Under the pieces are notes generated by a model that saw nothing but the letters and a program-made list of their open reading frames with translations, did not search any database and was not told the origin of the DNA. Source: an uncultured Holophagaceae bacterium (lineage in GTDB: Bacteria; Acidobacteriota; Holophagae; Holophagales; Holophagaceae). Taken from it: 38,929 nt of DNA. The stretch spans positions 1 through 38,929 of the forward strand of contig CAIYNT010000199.1 of assembly GCA_903927605.1 (NCBI GenBank). The letters run 5' to 3'. This document shows positions 8,952 to 17,590 of this stretch, piece after piece. Position 1 is the stretch's first letter. Every line of letters starts with the position of its first letter. Both the position numbers and the translations under genes were made by a program.

Positions 8952-9494
8952 TCAACCTTTCAGGTGCTTTACCGCCAACCGCTGCAGAGTGCTGAACCCA
9001 CGAAACGTGGCCTTGAGACCCAGCGCCTTCTCGAAGACCGAGTTTGAGAAAGTGGATTCGCTCTGCTTTACACGGCACAGCCACCAGACCTCGCGCCCCG
9101 AGGCGCGGAAGACGTCCAGATCCGTGCGAAGGGACTGGAGCCTGGCCTCGGCCTCGATCGACAACGGGGCGTGAAGCAGCGCGACATTCAAGGCCTTGGC
9201 CGCGGCCACCTCCTCATCGGGAAAAGGACAGCACTTCACCAGGAGCGCCATCTCTTTATCCGTACGAAGAAAGGTGGCCACCTCATAGCCCAGGGCATGT
9301 TGGAGGTGCCTTTCGATCTTCCGTTGAAGAGCAGTCTCTTTCGCCAACCCACCATCGAAGATGACGTTCCCGCTGGCGATGAAGGTCTCCACGTTCCCCA
9401 GTCCGAGTTCTTCGAAGAGCACCTTCAGCCGAGCCATGGTGACCGTGTGGCCACCAACATTAATGGCGCGGAGAAAGGCAAAAACGCGACTCAT
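8952..9494 (-). CDS. DUF1697 domain-containing protein
   Basis: 180 residues, the full length of DUF1697. It opens with the family hallmark FAFLRAINVGGH, then MARLKVLFEELGLGNVETFIASGNVIF, and later WWLCRVKQSESTFSNSVFEKALG, all in the usual order. The function of the family is unknown; two ferredoxin-like repeats are thought to make up the fold. Its ATG overlaps the stop of the 435-residue gene upstream as ATGA (9491-9494), so it is translated by coupling with that gene. The frame is open further upstream for about 130 codons, but those residues are a shadow of the neighbour and are not included. Confidence 0.92.
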   Translation of the reverse strand: MSRVFAFLRAINVGGHTVTMARLKVLFEELGLGNVETFIASGNVIFDGGLAKETALQRKIERHLQHALGYEVATFLRTDKEMALLVKCCPFPDEEVAAAKALNVALLHAPLSIEAEARLQSLRTDLDVFRASGREVWWLCRVKQSESTFSNSVFEKALGLKATFRGFSTLQRLAVKHLKG

Positions 9495-10798
9495 GGCTGT
9501 CCCTGGGGGGCCAGCGCCCGATTCGCCATCCGCCCAATGTCCCCGCTGCCCTGGCTGTTGGCGAGGCTCTTGGCCAGCGCGACCAGCATGGCTTCCAGCG
9601 CGAAGGGCGGCAGATGGGGCAGCAAATCTGCGGCGGCGGCCATGGCGAGCAGCTGATGGGTGTGGTTGAAGGAGGGATCGTTGCGGGTGGCGGCCTCGGC
9701 CAGGGCCCTCAGCACCTCCTTGTTGCGTCCATCCACAACCAGAGCACACGCGCAGCCCATGGCCAGGGCTGGCTCCGCGTCCAGGATCGCTTCGAGCAGG
9801 GCCGCCGCATCCGCGGTGCCCCTTTCCGTCGGTCGGATCCGCTCGTCGGGCTCGTCCGTGGGAAAGAGATTCACGAGGGCCGCGGCCTGGCACCAGACGC
9901 GGGGATCCTCTGGTCGGGTGCGGGCCAGGTTGGCCAGGTAGACGAAGGCCCAGGCGGTCTTGCCTTCCAGGTCGCGCCGGGCGTCCAGCTGCTTTTCGGA
10001 GGCGGCGAGGACCAGGGCCGCCAGGGAATCCCCGGCTCCCTGGCCGGCCTTCAGCCTCGCTGAGAACGCATCCAGGAGGGCAACCAGACCCAAGTCACAG
10101 ATATCTCGCACCTGGGAATCAAGCTCCTCCCGACCGGTGGGAGAGCCGACCCAAGGCACGGCCAGTTCAGCGTCAACCAGGCGCTTGGCGGCGCGGCGGG
10201 CCCAGAAGGTGTCCTCCGGCGTGGCCGCCAGCCAAGCCGCCAAACCGAACAGGCGCCGGCCCGTCGCCATGGGGCGCTCCAACCATTCGTACAGATCCGC
10301 CAGGTCATGGGTCAGCACCCCCTTATGGCCGACATTGGCCATGTCGGTCTCGGTGATCTGCCCGAGGCGCTGGAAATCGACCACCTCCAGCGACTCGAAG
10401 CCCTGGGCCTCCGCATAGGCGAGGTCTGGCCGACGGGACAGGATGTAGGCTTCCAGATTGCGCCGGCTGCCACTGCCCTTGCCTGCGGCCACCTGGGCCA
10501 GAACCGGAGCGGAGCGGCGTCCCTCATGGGCGGCCATGTGCACCTGCGTGGCGAGGGCGCGGAGAAAGCTCGGTTCCTCCAGCAGCGGCCTCAGGCGCAG
10601 AACGGCACGGAGGCCGAGGATGCCGTGGGGCACATGGGGCTGGTAGGCTTCCCAGTCGATACGCGGGATGAGGATCTTCACGGCCTCCCGCACCGCATCC
10701 CGCACCCCATCGGGCTTCATGACACGATCGGCAAACGCTGCAAAGAAACCCTCAGTGGGCGTTTCCAGTTCCTGTATCCAGCGCGAATCCACGGGCAT
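9491..10798 (-). CDS. Uncharacterised helical protein, 435 aa
   Basis: I do not recognise this protein. It has no signal peptide or membrane segment and reads as alpha-helical throughout, rich in Ala and Leu, with a histidine/tryptophan-rich first quarter (IDWEAYQPHVPHGILG) and two notable spots: GHKGVLTHDLADLYEWLER near residue 155 and FNHTHQLLAMAAAADLLPHLP near the C terminus. Those clustered histidines could bind metal or haem, but this is only a guess. The middle has repeated A-x-x-L-x-x-L helices like HEAT or TPR solenoids. ATG 10798 has GGTAGAG 6 bases upstream. The gene is followed by, and overlaps by 4 bases, the DUF1697 gene, so the two probably work together or share regulation. Confidence 0.8.
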   Translation of the reverse strand: MPVDSRWIQELETPTEGFFAAFADRVMKPDGVRDAVREAVKILIPRIDWEAYQPHVPHGILGLRAVLRLRPLLEEPSFLRALATQVHMAAHEGRRSAPVLAQVAAGKGSGSRRNLEAYILSRRPDLAYAEAQGFESLEVVDFQRLGQITETDMANVGHKGVLTHDLADLYEWLERPMATGRRLFGLAAWLAATPEDTFWARRAAKRLVDAELAVPWVGSPTGREELDSQVRDICDLGLVALLDAFSARLKAGQGAGDSLAALVLAASEKQLDARRDLEGKTAWAFVYLANLARTRPEDPRVWCQAAALVNLFPTDEPDERIRPTERGTADAAALLEAILDAEPALAMGCACALVVDGRNKEVLRALAEAATRNDPSFNHTHQLLAMAAAADLLPHLPPFALEAMLVALAKSLANSQGSGDIGRMANRALAPQGQP

Positions 10799-10824
10799 AG
10801 CGCTCTACCTATGAAAGAGCAAAT

Positions 10825-10914
10825 GATCACCGCCAAGACGCCAAGATCGCCAAGATCGCCAAGAAATGCAGTCTTGGCGTTTTCCCTTGGCGTCTTGGCG
10901 CCTTGGCGGTGAAT
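10825..10914. repeat. CGCCAAG-type imperfect inverted repeat (about 90 bp)
   Basis: An intergenic palindrome. The left arm (10827-10863) is TCACCGCCAAG followed by four copies of a 9-base unit GCCAAGA(c/t)(c/g); the right arm (10872-10912) is its imperfect reverse complement ending CCTTGGCGGTGA, with an 8-base loop around AATGCAGT. Folded RNA would give a stem of over 30 pairs with a few mismatches. It sits between two minus-strand genes of unknown function and has no stop-free, ribosome-site-bearing ORF that looks real. Similar CGCCAAG palindromes are dispersed in many GC-rich genomes as I recall, so a REP/MITE-like element or transcription attenuator is most likely. Confidence 0.75.
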
Positions 10915-10935
10915 CTTTTCTTTCGATGTACGGCG

Positions 10936-11559
10936 TCACGCACCCTCCAGCGGCAGGGCCCAGGCGACGGCCACGAGGCGGGCCCAGTGGTGGTTCCAGG
11001 CCCGCTTCCACACGAGGCTGCCATCCTTCATGTCCGCGGCCTCGAGACGTTGCCTAAGCTCCGCGCGCAGGGTCGCCTCAGCCGGTCCCAGCGCGGCTTC
11101 GGCCATCGCCAGCAGGACGGCACGAGCTTCGCGTTCCTGATCGTGATGGGCGAGGTAGCCCGCCGCTTCGGGGGAGGGCACTGAGGCCCGGAGGCGTTGC
11201 CAGGATGCAAAGGCCGCCTTCGCGGCAGGGTCATCGTGCAAGGGGGCCTTCACCTGAGCCCAGTCCCGCCCGGAATCCAGCTCAGGACCTGCGCGCAGGA
11301 GGGACTCCCTCAGCTTCACGGCCTTGGCTACATCGCGCTCCAGGTGCTTGAGGGCCACGAAGGTGCGGGGCTTCGTGCGCTTCTCCCGGCGATCGAAGAA
11401 AACATTGAGGGCCGATACTACGAGGTCCATAGGTACACCACTGGCCTCCCAGGCCAGCACCTGCTGGTAGTCGTCCGTGGACAGCAGCCCGGCCCGGCCC
11501 CAGGCCCGGAAGGCCCATTCGCGCTCCAGCCAGTCCTTCTCCTCCCTGGTGTAGGGCAT
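10936..11559 (-). CDS. Uncharacterised protein, 207 aa, DnaD-like helical N terminus
   Basis: Not recognised with confidence. The first 80 residues (LEREWAFRAWGRAGLLSTDD, then QQVLAWEASGVPMDLVVSALNVFF) resemble the short helical module with a G-I/V-P-x-x-x-V turn seen in replication-initiation DnaD-type C-terminal domains and in an uncharacterised family of deltaproteobacterial and acidobacterial proteins; this is pattern memory. The remainder is helical and charged, ending in a WKRAWNHHWARL stretch. No signal peptide. The ATG at 11559 shares its A with the TGA of the lipoprotein gene upstream (TGATG), so the start is set by translational coupling, and the 11 residues that precede it in the open frame are excluded. 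The CGCCAAG palindrome follows 20 bases after its stop. Confidence 0.75.
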   Translation of the reverse strand: MPYTREEKDWLEREWAFRAWGRAGLLSTDDYQQVLAWEASGVPMDLVVSALNVFFDRREKRTKPRTFVALKHLERDVAKAVKLRESLLRAGPELDSGRDWAQVKAPLHDDPAAKAAFASWQRLRASVPSPEAAGYLAHHDQEREARAVLLAMAEAALGPAEATLRAELRQRLEAADMKDGSLVWKRAWNHHWARLVAVAWALPLEGA

Positions 11560-11900
11560 CAGCCCGCCGCCGCTGGTTCTGGCACCAACCACGTGCCGTC
11601 CTTCAAATGAAGCGCTCCGTTCTCCCAGGCCAGGACCTCCTCAGGTACGATCCTGGCTTTCCCGAACCCGCGCAGACGGAAGGAACCGGAACCCAGGAGG
11701 CGACCCTCCCGGTCCCACACATCCAACTGCCAGAGCGTGCCCTGATGCTCGCCCACTTTGAGGAAGACCCCCTGTCTGCCTTCGCCGCTCCACACCGCCT
11801 CTGATGAAACATTGGCAGGACGGGAGGGTACGCGCCCGCACCCGACCAGCAGCCCCGTCAGGACCATTGTCACCACCAGGATCTTCGAAGCACCCGCCAT
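11559..11900 (-). CDS. Small lipoprotein of unknown function
   Basis: 113 residues with a textbook lipoprotein signal: short charged start, hydrophobic run KILVVTMVLTGLL, then lipobox LVGC with Cys21, so it should be lipidated and anchored in a membrane facing the periplasm. The mature part is beta-rich (WQLDVWDREGRLLGSGSFRL) and could be a single small sandwich domain. It is the first gene of a coupled pair with the 207-residue protein (stop and start share one base). No ribosome-binding site is visible before ATG 11900; instead a TAGAAT -10 box ends 6 bases before it, suggesting a leaderless message. Confidence 0.8.
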   Translation of the reverse strand: MAGASKILVVTMVLTGLLVGCGRVPSRPANVSSEAVWSGEGRQGVFLKVGEHQGTLWQLDVWDREGRLLGSGSFRLRGFGKARIVPEEVLAWENGALHLKDGTWLVPEPAAAG

Positions 11901-11906
11901 ACCGAC

Positions 11907-11912
11907 ATTCTA
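11907..11912 (-). promoter_or_regulatory. -10 box TAGAAT for a possibly leaderless lipoprotein mRNA
   Basis: Read on the minus strand, TAGAAT matches TATAAT in five of six bases and ends 6 bases before the ATG at 11900. Transcription would then begin at or next to the A of the start codon. No good -35 hexamer is seen at 16-18 bases, and no Shine-Dalgarno fits between. Confidence 0.4.
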
Positions 11913-11940
11913 CCCGTTAGACTGAATCCCTGAGGGGGGC

Positions 11941-12738
11941 ATGGTCCTGATCCGCGAACAGATCCGATACAAGAGCCGCAAGGAAATCGACAAACTGCGG
12001 GAAGCCTGCCGAGTGGCTGCCAACGCCCTGCGCATCGCCGCCCGTGCCGCGCGACCCGGCGTGAGCCTGTTGGAACTTGACCGGATCGCGGAGACCTACA
12101 TCCGCCAGCAGGGCGCCTCCCCCAGCTTCAAGGGCTACCACGGCTTTCCCGGAACCCTCTGCACTTCCGTGAACGACAAGGTGGTGCACGGCATCCCATC
12201 CAAGTACGTACTCCAGGAAGGTGACATCATCGCCATTGATTGCGGGGCGAAACTGGACGGCTTCCACGGCGACACCTGCCTCACCGTGGGCGTGGGCAGG
12301 ATCAGCGACGAGGCCCGCATGCTCATCCAGACGGCCCAACTGGCCATGTTCGTGGGCATCGAGCACTGCCGACCCGGTCTCCGCCTGGGTGACATGTCCA
12401 CGGCGGTCCAGTCCTTCGCCGAGGAGCGCGGCTATTCGGTGGTGCGCGAATACATCGGCCACGGCCTGGGGCGGGACCTGCACGAGGATCCCCAGGTGGT
12501 GTTCGCCGAACAGAAACCGGGCACGGGATTCCGCATGGAGCCGGGCATGACCATCACCATCGAGCCCATCCTGAATACGGGCAGCCACAAGTGCCTGGTG
12601 GAGGCCGACGGCTGGACCGTGCGGACCAAGGATGGTGGCCTCTCCGCCCAGTTCGAGCACGACATTGCCATCACGCGCAACGGCCCGGAGATCCTGAGCA
12701 TCCCGGATCCTGAATTCGAGTTGGAAGACGGGCTTTAG
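11941..12738 (+). CDS. map: Methionine aminopeptidase, type I
   Basis: 265 residues; removes the N-terminal methionine from new proteins in the cytoplasm. The pita-bread fold is complete with all five metal ligands in place: Asp100 (IAIDCGA), Asp111 (GFHGDTC), His174 (YIGHGLG), Glu208 (ITIEPI) and Glu239 (AQFEHDIAIT), plus His83 in VVHGIP, the conserved substrate-side histidine. There is no N-terminal zinc-finger extension, so it is type Ia/Ib-like of ordinary size. The start ATG has GAGG 5 bases upstream (TGAGGGGGGC). It diverges from the lipoprotein gene over 40 bases and is not next to the ribosomal-protein genes where map often lies. A hairpin at 12797-12818 follows its stop. Confidence 0.97.
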   Translation: MVLIREQIRYKSRKEIDKLREACRVAANALRIAARAARPGVSLLELDRIAETYIRQQGASPSFKGYHGFPGTLCTSVNDKVVHGIPSKYVLQEGDIIAIDCGAKLDGFHGDTCLTVGVGRISDEARMLIQTAQLAMFVGIEHCRPGLRLGDMSTAVQSFAEERGYSVVREYIGHGLGRDLHEDPQVVFAEQKPGTGFRMEPGMTITIEPILNTGSHKCLVEADGWTVRTKDGGLSAQFEHDIAITRNGPEILSIPDPEFELEDGL

Positions 12739-12796
12739 GCCCGGCGTCCAGGATGGAGCGGACTCTGGATTGGAAGACGAGTTGTAAAGCCCTACC

Positions 12797-12818
12797 GCCC
12801 AGATCTCCGATTCTGGGC
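12797..12818 (+). terminator. Hairpin downstream of map
   Basis: GCCCAGA (12797-12803) and TCTGGGC (12812-12818) form a perfect 7-base stem with an 8-base loop, 58 bases after the map stop. There is no T-run after it, so intrinsic termination would be weak; it could also stabilise the 3' end. Confidence 0.35.
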
Positions 12819-12859
12819 TGGCGAAGGTAATAACAGTTCTCCGGCTTCCTGAACCGTGC

Positions 12860-12865
12860 TAAGAT
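12860..12865 (+). promoter_or_regulatory. -10 box TAAGAT upstream of the gltB leader ORF
   Basis: TAAGAT matches the -10 consensus in four positions and fits TANNNT. It ends 5 bases before the ATG at 12871, placing the likely transcript start at that ATG. The hexamer 17 bases upstream, TTCTCC, is a poor -35. Tentative gltBD promoter. Confidence 0.3.
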
Positions 12866-12870
12866 CGGCC

Positions 12871-12966
12871 ATGGAACGTCGTCCGCGCATGCATCTGGGC
12901 GTCCCGGCAACAGCATCCGCCGGTCGGAATTCCCTGGGCGCCCCGCGCATCGAACCTTCGATTTGA
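12871..12966 (+). CDS. Possible 31-codon leader ORF before gltB
   Basis: ATG 12871 opens a 31-codon frame that ends in TGA 15 bases before the gltB start. The peptide reads MERRPRMHLGVPATASAGRN and then eleven more residues. It is not a known leader sequence to me. Its ATG lies directly after a -10-like TAAGAT, so it could be the 5' end of a leaderless gltBD transcript, and ribosomes finishing it would stop near the gltB ribosome site (GGAG at 12972-12975). It has no run of one amino acid that would suggest classical attenuation. It may equally be chance in GC-rich DNA. Confidence 0.3.
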   Translation: MERRPRMHLGVPATASAGRNSLGAPRIEPSI

Positions 12967-12981
12967 ACTCCGGAGCCACCG

Positions 12982-15900
12982 ATGGAGAGGCATCGCCCCA
13001 TCCAGACCCAAGGTCTATACGATCCAACCCAGGAGCATGATTCCTGTGGTTTCGGCTTCGTAGCGGACACCAAGGGCCGACCCTCTCACGACATCGTTCG
13101 TAAAACGCTGCAGGTGCTTTGCAACCTTGAGCATCGGGGCGCCTCGGGAAGCGAGAAGTCGACGGGGGACGGTGCGGGAATCCTCACCCAGATCCCCCAC
13201 GCCTTTCTTGCCGCCCGCTGCCACGCCACGGGGGTCGAGCTTCCGGAACCGGGAGAGTACGGCGTTGGCATGCTGTTCCTTCCGCCGGACGACCGCAACC
13301 GCCACGCCTGCGAGCGGCTCCTCGAAGAGGCCGTGGAGGGGGAGGGCCAGCGGGTGCTCGGGTGGCGGGATGTGCCCACGGACAACGCCTCCTTGGGCGT
13401 CACGGCCCGGACCAGCCAGCCGGTCATCCGCCAGGTGTTCATCGCCCGTGGAGCCCAGACCGCCGCTGGAGACTCCTTCGAGCGGAAGCTCTATGTGATC
13501 CGCCGTCTGGCGGAGAAGCGGGTGTCCCGTTCGGTGCTGCCGGGCCGGGGCCATTTCTACATCGCCAGCCTGTCCAGCCGCACGGTCGTCTACAAGGGGA
13601 TGCTGAATGCGGAACAGCTCGGCTCCTTCTATCCCGATCTGCAGGAAGACACCTTCGTGGCCGGACTGGCGATGGTGCATTCACGGTTCTCCACCAACAC
13701 CTTCCCCAGCTGGTCCAGGTCCCACCCCTACCGCTACATCTCACACAACGGCGAGATCAACACCTTGCGCGGGAATGTGAACTGGATGGAGGGCCGGCAG
13801 CGGCTCTTCGCTTCCCGCATCCTCGGTGACGACCTCCAGAAGGTGTTGCCGGTCATCGACCTGGATGGCTCGGACTCCTCGATGTTCGACAACGTCCTCG
13901 AACTGCTCTACATGGCGGGAAGGTCTCTGCCTCACGCCTTGATGATGATGGTGCCGGAGCCCTGGAGCCGGCACGAATCCATGAGCCCCCTGCGGAAAGC
14001 TTTCTACGAATACCACTCCTGCCTGATGGAGCCCTGGGACGGGCCCGCCTCCATCGCCTTCACGGATGGCACGCGGATCGGCGCCATCCTGGACCGCAAT
14101 GGCCTCCGCCCCGCCCGCTGGATCGTCACCAAGGACGGACTCGTGGTCATGGCCAGCGAGGTCGGCGTCCTCGACATCCCGGCGGAGAAGATCCTGCAGA
14201 AGGGTCGCCTCCAGCCGGGCCGGATGTTCCTCGTGGACACTCAGGAAGGGCGCATCATCCCCGATGACGAGATCAAGGACCAGCTGGCCAAGGCCGAGCC
14301 CTACGCCCAGTGGGTGAAGGAGAACCTGGTCCGCATCAACGACCTGCCCGAGCCTCCCCATGTCAACGCTCCGGATCACGAGACGGTGCTGCGGCGGCAG
14401 GAGACCTTCGGGTACACCCTCGAAGACGTGAACATGATCGTGAACCCCATGGCCACCGATGGCGCCGAGCCTATCGGCAGCATGGGCACCGACATCCCCC
14501 TGGCCGTGCTCTCCGAGAAGCCGCAGCTTCTGTACGACTATTTCCGACAGCTGTTCGCGCAGGTGACCAACCCGCCGGTGGATGCTGACCGGGAGAGCAT
14601 CGTGCTGGCTGTGGACACCGCCATCGGCCCCGAGGGCAACCTGCTGGAACCCGTGGCGGAATCGGCCCTCCATTTCGAGTTGCCTACCCCCGTCCTCCTG
14701 AACCGGGAGCTGGAGAAGATCCGCTCCCTGGATGGCCACCCCGGCTCCAGGGGTTTCCATTCCATCACCTTGCCCCTGCTCTTCAAGGCGGATGCAGGCG
14801 GCAAGGGCCTCCGCAAAGCCATCGAGGATCTCCGCCGGCAGTGCAGCGAAGCCATCGCCGAAGGCCACAACATCCTCATCCTGTCGGATCGAGGTCACGA
14901 TGCCACCGATGCGCCCATCCCTGCCTTGCTGGGCATCGCCGCCGTCCAGCACCACCTTCTAAGGTCGGGTGACCGCGAGAAGGTGTGCCTCGTACTTGAG
15001 ACCGGCGAGCCCCGGGAAGTCCACCACTTCTGCACCCTCATCGGCTACGGCGCCAGTGCGGTCAACCCCTACCTGGCCTTCGAGACCATCCACGACCAGC
15101 TGCGCCAAGGCATGATCAGCGGCGATGCCGCCAAGGCCGAGATGCGCTATGTCAAGGCCGTCAACAAGGGCATCGTGAAGGTGATGTCCAAAATGGGCAT
15201 CTCCGCGGTGCAGAGCTACCACGGTGCCCAGATCTTCGAGGCCCTGGGCCTCAGCCAAGATTTCGTGGACGAGTATTTCTCCGGTACGCCCACCCGCATG
15301 GGTGGCATCGGCATCGACGTGATCGCCAAGGAAGTGGCCATGCGCCACGACCAGGCCTATCCCGAACGCCCCGCGGACGCGCCCAGCCTAAGTTCCGGCG
15401 GCCGCTACAAGTACCGCCGGGATGGTGAGGCCCATCTCAATTCGCCTGAAGCGATCCACCTGCTCCAGTCCGCCTGCCGTACGGGGGACTACAAGCTCTT
15501 CAAGCGCTATACGGAACTCATCGACCATCCGGGGAAGCAGCCCATCACCCTCCGCGGGCTGTTGGATTTCCGGTCCCAGGCCCGGCCGGTCCCCATCGAA
15601 GAAGTGGAACCCATCGAAGCGATCCTGGCGCGCTTCAAGACCGGGGCCATGTCCTATGGTTCCATCAGCCAGGAGGCCCACGAGGCCCTGGCCATCGCCA
15701 TGAACCGCATCGGCGCCAAGAGCAATACCGGCGAAGGCGGCGAGGATCCTGCCCGCTACACACCTCTGGCCAACGGCGATTCCAAGAGTAGCGCCATCAA
15801 GCAGGTGGCCTCCGGGCGCTTCGGCGTCACCAGCCAGTACCTGGTCGAGGCCAAGGAGATCCAGATCAAGATGGCCCAGGGGGCCAAGCCTGGCGAAGGT

Positions 15901-17589
15901 GGCCAGTTGCCCGGCCCCAAGGTCTATCCCTGGATCGCCAAGGTGCGCCATGCCACCCCGGGAGTGGGTCTGATCTCCCCGCCTCCGCACCATGACATCT
16001 ACTCCATCGAGGATCTGGCCCAGCTCATCCATGACCTCAAGAACGCGAACCCGGGCGCCCGGATCAGCGTGAAGCTGGTCTCGGAAAGTGGCGTGGGAAC
16101 CATTGCCGCCGGGGTTGCCAAGGCCCATGCAGACGTCATCCTCATCAGCGGCTTTGATGGCGGCACCGGCGCCGCTCCCCTCACCAGCATCCGCCACACG
16201 GGCGCGCCCTGGGAACTCGGCCTGGCCGAAGCCCAGCAGGTCCTGGTGATGAACAACCTGCGCAGCCGGGTGGTCCTCGAGACTGACGGTCAGCTGAAAT
16301 CCGGCCGTGACGTGGTCGTGGCGGCCCTGCTCGGAGCCGAGGAATTCGGCTTCGCCACCGCCCCGCTCCTGGCCTTGGGCTGTGTGATGATGCGGGCCTG
16401 CCACAAGAACACCTGTCCCGTGGGTGTGGCCACCCAGGACCCGGAGCTGCGCAAGCGCTTCAACGGGGATCCCCAGCATGTGGTGAACTTCATGCGCTTC
16501 ATCGCCATGGAGGTCCGGGAACTGATGGCCCAGATGGGCTACCGCCAGTTCTACAAGATGGTGGGCCGCAGCGAGCACCTGGAGATGCGCCGAGGCATCG
16601 ACCACTGGAAAGCCAGGACACTCGATTTCTCGCGCCTGCTCTGGAAGCCCACCGTGTCCAAGGACGTCAAACGGACTTTCCGCATGAGCCAGGAGCACGG
16701 CCTCGAGAAGGCCCTCGACGCCACCACGCTCATCCCCCTCTGTCGGCCGGCCATCGAGGCCCGCACGCCGGTCTCGGCCAACCTGCCCATCTCCAATGTC
16801 AACCGGACGGTGGGGACCATGCTGGGCAGCGAGATCACCCGTCGGTGGGGCGCCGAGGGTCTGCCGGACGACACCATCCGCCTGCGGTTCCAGGGTTCCG
16901 CCGGCCAGAGCTTCGGTGCCTTCATCCCCAAGGGCCTCACGCTGTCCCTGGAGGGGGATGCCAACGACTACCTGGGCAAGGGCCTTTCCGGTGGACGCAT
17001 CGTGGTCTTCCCGCCCAGCACGGCCACCTTCCTGCCCGAGGAAAACGTCGTCATCGGCAACGTGGCCTGCTACGGCGCCACTTCGGGCGAGGCCTTCATC
17101 CGCGGGCTGGCCGGTGAACGGTTCTGCGTCCGCAATTCTGGCGCGACCGCCGTGGTGGAAGGCATCGGCGACCATGGCTGCGAGTACATGACCGGTGGCG
17201 AGGTCGTGATTCTCGGCCGGGCCGGTCGCAACTTCGGGGCCGGCATGTCCGGCGGCGTAGCCTGGGTGCTGGACGAGACTGGTGATTTCCCCTTCCGCTC
17301 CAACCGGGACCTGGTGGGCATGGGCCCCATCGAGGACCCCCTGGAGGCGGATCACCTGAAGAGCCTCGTCACTAGGCACGCAGCCGCCACCCACAGCAAG
17401 CGGGCCCACACCATCCTCCAGGACTGGGACACCTGGCTTCCCCGCTTTGTGCGGGTCATGCCCCACGACTATGAGCGGGTGCTGGAAAGCCAGGCCCGGA
17501 TGCGGGAGAAGGGTCTGCCCGAGGAAGAGGCGGTGCTCGCGGCCTTCGAAGAGAACGCGCGGAGCCTCGCCCGCGCTGATGGGAACTGA
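12982..17589 (+). CDS. gltB: Glutamate synthase (NADPH), large subunit
   Basis: 1535 residues, full length. Makes two glutamates from glutamine and 2-oxoglutarate, the main ammonium-assimilation route together with glutamine synthetase. Order of domains: a 21-residue propeptide ending before the catalytic Cys22 (HDSCGFGF), class II glutamine amidotransferase to about residue 430, the central domain, the FMN-binding synthase barrel (about 830-1230) with PGEGGQLPG and SGFDGGTGA, the 3Fe-4S cysteines Cys1134, Cys1140 and Cys1145 in the [10 protein letters not shown] region, and the C-terminal GXGXG beta-helix. ATG 12982 has GGAG 6 bases upstream. gltD begins one base after its stop. A possible 31-codon leader ORF lies just upstream. 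Confidence 0.98.
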   Translation: MERHRPIQTQGLYDPTQEHDSCGFGFVADTKGRPSHDIVRKTLQVLCNLEHRGASGSEKSTGDGAGILTQIPHAFLAARCHATGVELPEPGEYGVGMLFLPPDDRNRHACERLLEEAVEGEGQRVLGWRDVPTDNASLGVTARTSQPVIRQVFIARGAQTAAGDSFERKLYVIRRLAEKRVSRSVLPGRGHFYIASLSSRTVVYKGMLNAEQLGSFYPDLQEDTFVAGLAMVHSRFSTNTFPSWSRSHPYRYISHNGEINTLRGNVNWMEGRQRLFASRILGDDLQKVLPVIDLDGSDSSMFDNVLELLYMAGRSLPHALMMMVPEPWSRHESMSPLRKAFYEYHSCLMEPWDGPASIAFTDGTRIGAILDRNGLRPARWIVTKDGLVVMASEVGVLDIPAEKILQKGRLQPGRMFLVDTQEGRIIPDDEIKDQLAKAEPYAQWVKENLVRINDLPEPPHVNAPDHETVLRRQETFGYTLEDVNMIVNPMATDGAEPIGSMGTDIPLAVLSEKPQLLYDYFRQLFAQVTNPPVDADRESIVLAVDTAIGPEGNLLEPVAESALHFELPTPVLLNRELEKIRSLDGHPGSRGFHSITLPLLFKADAGGKGLRKAIEDLRRQCSEAIAEGHNILILSDRGHDATDAPIPALLGIAAVQHHLLRSGDREKVCLVLETGEPREVHHFCTLIGYGASAVNPYLAFETIHDQLRQGMISGDAAKAEMRYVKAVNKGIVKVMSKMGISAVQSYHGAQIFEALGLSQDFVDEYFSGTPTRMGGIGIDVIAKEVAMRHDQAYPERPADAPSLSSGGRYKYRRDGEAHLNSPEAIHLLQSACRTGDYKLFKRYTELIDHPGKQPITLRGLLDFRSQARPVPIEEVEPIEAILARFKTGAMSYGSISQEAHEALAIAMNRIGAKSNTGEGGEDPARYTPLANGDSKSSAIKQVASGRFGVTSQYLVEAKEIQIKMAQGAKPGEGGQLPGPKVYPWIAKVRHATPGVGLISPPPHHDIYSIEDLAQLIHDLKNANPGARISVKLVSESGVGTIAAGVAKAHADVILISGFDGGTGAAPLTSIRHTGAPWELGLAEAQQVLVMNNLRSRVVLETDGQLKSGRDVVVAALLGAEEFGFATAPLLALGCVMMRACHKNTCPVGVATQDPELRKRFNGDPQHVVNFMRFIAMEVRELMAQMGYRQFYKMVGRSEHLEMRRGIDHWKARTLDFSRLLWKPTVSKDVKRTFRMSQEHGLEKALDATTLIPLCRPAIEARTPVSANLPISNVNRTVGTMLGSEITRRWGAEGLPDDTIRLRFQGSAGQSFGAFIPKGLTLSLEGDANDYLGKGLSGGRIVVFPPSTATFLPEENVVIGNVACYGATSGEAFIRGLAGERFCVRNSGATAVVEGIGDHGCEYMTGGEVVILGRAGRNFGAGMSGGVAWVLDETGDFPFRSNRDLVGMGPIEDPLEADHLKSLVTRHAAATHSKRAHTILQDWDTWLPRFVRVMPHDYERVLESQARMREKGLPEEEAVLAAFEENARSLARADGN

Positions 17590-17590
17590 C

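Noticed and set aside
9495..9893. The N-terminal extension of the DUF1697 frame
   Set aside because: It is the second frame of the 435-residue gene; DUF1697 starts exactly at ATG 9494 with the family's usual first residues.
10831..10910. The repeated CGCCAAG units as a CRISPR array
   Set aside because: Units are 9 bases with no spacers and the two halves are inverted, not direct, repeats; no cas genes occur.
12721..12779. Direct repeat TTGGAAGACG after map (12721 and 12770)
   Set aside because: Only 10 bases, no flanking structure or element; most likely chance or a small local duplication of the gene end.
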